NCBI GenBank assembly: GCA_009839535.1
Contig: VXPN01000006.1
Span: forward strand, 1 to 6,306
Direction: 5' to 3'
Source of the DNA: Boseongicola sp. SB0662_bin_57
GTDB lineage: Bacteria > Pseudomonadota > Alphaproteobacteria > Rhodobacterales > Rhodobacteraceae
Length of the DNA: 6,306 bases
The position numbers were made by a program, and so were the translations under genes. Below, piece by piece: positions 4,585 to 6,306 of this stretch. Position 1 is the first letter of the stretch, and each line of letters opens with the position of its first letter. Below the pieces are notes generated by a model. The model ran no database searches and was not told the origin of the DNA. It saw only the letters and a list, made by a program, of their open reading frames with translations.

Positions 4585-5460
4585 TCAACCTGGACAGACG
4601 CGTGGCAAGGCCAGTTCGGATTGATCGCCGAGCTGTCCGGACGCGAGCCACCAATCGGGATGGAGTTCCGCAATCCTGGCTTCCGCCTCGCGTGCAAGCC
4701 GATCGTCATCAAAGAGCCCGAAACATGTCGCGCCCGATCCTGACACGCGGGCCAGTCCGCATCCCGGGCTCGTACGCAGCAGTTCGAGCACGTCGGCAAT
4801 CACCGGCGCCTCTTTCAGGGCGACCGGTTCCAGGTCGTTGCGTTGTGCCGACAGCCATTCAATGACGCCCGGCACGTCCCGGGCCGACGGCAGGCTGCCG
4901 GACATCAGCGGATTGTCCCTTCTTGCCATTCCGGCAAAGACCTTGGCAGTCGATACGGGGGTTCGCGGGTTGACCAGCAAGGCCGGAATCGGCGACAGGT
5001 CGACGAACGTGATCTCCTCGCCGATTCCGCCCACGCGGCAGGGTCTGCACGCAAGACACATTGGAACGTCTGCGCCAAGCGCGAGAGCGGTCCGAGCAAT
5101 GGCAGGCAGGTCTTCGCGGTGCGCCGCAAGCCCCCTGAGCACTGCAGCCGCATCAGCGGATCCGCCGCCGACACCCGCCGCAACCGGCAGGCGCTTTTCC
5201 AGCAGCACGGATGAACCGGCGCTGTCTTGCACGAGAGCCGCCGCCCTCAACGCCAGGTTCTTCATCCCGGATGGAACCATTGCCGATTCCGCTCCCGTTA
5301 CAGCCAGTTCCAGCGAGGGTCCGCTCTTGATGACCAGGCGGTCGTGGACCGGGGCGAACGCAACCAGTGAATCGATCAGATGATAGCCGTCCTTCCGCTG
5401 GCCGGTTACGTGGAGGGTCAGGTTGACCTTGGCCGGGGCGGCGACCTCAACCGCCGTCAT
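4585..5460 (-). CDS. ispE: 4-diphosphocytidyl-2-C-methyl-D-erythritol kinase
   Basis: The gene encodes 291 residues, the normal length. This GHMP-family kinase phosphorylates CDP-ME at the 2-hydroxyl with ATP, the fourth step of the MEP pathway to IPP and DMAPP, in the cytoplasm. The N-terminal APAKVNLTLHVTGQRKDGYH (8-27) carries Lys11, Asn13, Tyr26 and His27, equivalent to E. coli Lys10, Asn12, Tyr25 and His26. The ATP-binding GHMP motif PVAAGVGGGSADAAA is at 92-106, the catalytic Asp131 is in GADVP, and the C-terminal glycine-rich motif SGSGATCFG is at 240-248. All key residues are present. The start at ATG 5460 lies inside the end of the TPR gene (14-bp overlap, different frame) with only a weak Shine-Dalgarno sequence, so translation is probably coupled to that gene. 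It converges on the prenyl synthase gene with a 15-base gap. Confidence 0.96.
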   Translation of the reverse strand: MTAVEVAAPAKVNLTLHVTGQRKDGYHLIDSLVAFAPVHDRLVIKSGPSLELAVTGAESAMVPSGMKNLALRAAALVQDSAGSSVLLEKRLPVAAGVGGGSADAAAVLRGLAAHREDLPAIARTALALGADVPMCLACRPCRVGGIGEEITFVDLSPIPALLVNPRTPVSTAKVFAGMARRDNPLMSGSLPSARDVPGVIEWLSAQRNDLEPVALKEAPVIADVLELLRTSPGCGLARVSGSGATCFGLFDDDRLAREAEARIAELHPDWWLASGQLGDQSELALPRVCPG

Positions 5461-6306
5461 TCGCCACGTTCAGCGGAGGAGCGCCTTCTTCAGCCAGAAC
5501 GGCGTCGAGGCCGACTTCAAGCTTGCGGCGGATGCGGTCCGGGTCGACGTCGCCCTGGTCCGTTTCGTCGGTGAAGAACGACAATGCTCGATGCCACTGG
5601 AACTCGGCTTCGCGATGACGTCCGACAGCCCAGTACACGTCGCCGAGATGATCATTGACGATCGGATCGATTGGCAAGTGCTCGGCTGCCCTTTCCATGT
5701 GCGGGACTGCTTCTTCGTACCGGCCAAGGCGATAGAGGCCCCATCCAAGCGAGTCGATGATGTGTCCGGCATCGGGGCGTTGCTCGACCGCGCGTTCAAT
5801 CAGCGCAAGCGCCTCCTCGAGGTCTGTCTGCAGTTCCAGCAGCGAATAGCCTAGATAGTTCAGAACCGTCGGCTGGTCCGGCTTGAGTTCGAGCGCCTTT
5901 CGGAAGTCCGCCTCTGCCAGGTCCCATTGGCCGGTGCGCTCATGTGCAATGCCCCTGGTGAAGTAGATGATCCAGTGTTGCTCCACCGGTTCGCTGACCA
6001 TCGAAAGCGCGTTGTTGTAGGGTGCCTTTGCTTCCTCGTACCTCTCAAGCTCGCGGAGCAGGTCGGCAAGCGCCACATGGACCTGCAACAGGTGGCCGTG
6101 GCTTTCGGTCAGTTGCTGCAGCACCTCGATGGCCGCACCTTCTTGCCCTGACTGGCGGAGCGCTTCGGCCCGCCCCAGCTCGGCGGCGTGGAATTCCGGG
6201 TGGTCTCGCGGAACCTTGTCATAGACCTCGGTGGCGAGATCGTGCTGGTCCAGCTGCTCCAGCAGTTCCGCCGTCAGCAGCAAGGCGTCGATGTGGTCGG
6301 GGCGCA
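5447..6306 (-). CDS. Tetratricopeptide-repeat protein, C-terminal part
   Basis: The visible 285 residues end at TGA 5447-5449. The frame stays open to the window edge and reads RPDHIDALLLTAELLEQL through it, so the start lies outside. About seven TPR units of roughly 34 residues follow one another. Clear examples are the units containing GIAHERTGQWDLAEADFRKAL, NYLGYSLLELQTDLEEALALI, DSLGWGLYRLGRYEEAVPHM and DHLGDVYWAVGRHREAEFQW. TPR arrays form superhelical scaffolds for protein binding. The partner is unknown. Any signal peptide or membrane anchor would be in the missing N-terminus, so the cell compartment cannot be judged. The acidic, Gly-rich tail after the last repeat is probably disordered. 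It overlaps ispE by 14 bp, which implies one operon. Confidence 0.9.
   Translation of the reverse strand, partial: RPDHIDALLLTAELLEQLDQHDLATEVYDKVPRDHPEFHAAELGRAEALRQSGQEGAAIEVLQQLTESHGHLLQVHVALADLLRELERYEEAKAPYNNALSMVSEPVEQHWIIYFTRGIAHERTGQWDLAEADFRKALELKPDQPTVLNYLGYSLLELQTDLEEALALIERAVEQRPDAGHIIDSLGWGLYRLGRYEEAVPHMERAAEHLPIDPIVNDHLGDVYWAVGRHREAEFQWHRALSFFTDETDQGDVDPDRIRRKLEVGLDAVLAEEGAPPLNVANDGG

Noticed and set aside
1..6306. tRNA or rRNA genes, CRISPR arrays, insertion sequences
   Set aside because: I saw no cloverleaf with a TTC-loop signature, no regularly spaced repeats, and no transposase motif or terminal inverted repeats. A covariance-model scan would be needed to exclude small RNAs.

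Overview
The window looks like chromosomal DNA from a GC-rich alphaproteobacterium, most likely of the Rhodobacterales type. The evidence is the family flavour of the proteins: a PhaB starting MARIALVTGGTRGIG, a 334-residue long-chain polyprenyl synthase with a GNDFRERKLTLPVIKAV-type C-terminal half, a 56-residue YdcH/DUF465 protein, and a DUF2007 gene overlapping a TrmN6-like methylase. No species can be named from this sequence alone.

Layout. Positions 1-1031 (+ strand) hold the end of a thiolase gene (phaA) and a complete acetoacetyl-CoA reductase gene (phaB), the first two steps of polyhydroxybutyrate synthesis. Positions 1032-2086 are a loose accessory stretch: a non-coding gap, a small DUF6429 gene (- strand) with a perfect 20-bp palindrome just upstream, and the wreck of a toxin-antitoxin pair (- strand). 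In the wreck, a HigB/RelE-type killer-protein C-terminus with an in-frame stop overlaps by ATGA the start of a HigA-type antidote gene that is frameshifted and internally shortened. Positions 2087-2257 hold ydcH (- strand), with a hairpin after it. Positions 2258-2545 have no recognisable gene but contain a hairpin with a possible alternative pairing. Positions 2546-3510 hold a tight DUF2007-trmN6 pair (- strand, ATGA overlap). Positions 3565-4569 hold a polyprenyl diphosphate synthase gene (+ strand), divergent from DUF2007. Positions 4585-6306 hold ispE and the 3' part of a TPR-repeat protein gene (- strand, 14-bp overlap), convergent with the synthase gene.

How the genes work together. PhaA and PhaB turn acetyl-CoA into (R)-3-hydroxybutyryl-CoA for carbon storage. 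IspE feeds the MEP pathway that makes IPP/DMAPP, and the convergent prenyl synthase polymerises these into the quinone side chain, so two isoprenoid genes sit side by side on opposite strands. TrmN6 probably modifies tRNA. The roles of DUF2007, DUF465, DUF6429 and the TPR protein are not known from sequence.

No convincing new multi-gene system is visible. The most informative unexplained item is the degenerate toxin-antitoxin module next to the palindrome-led DUF6429 gene. It suggests that the phaB-ydcH interval has taken up and is losing accessory DNA.
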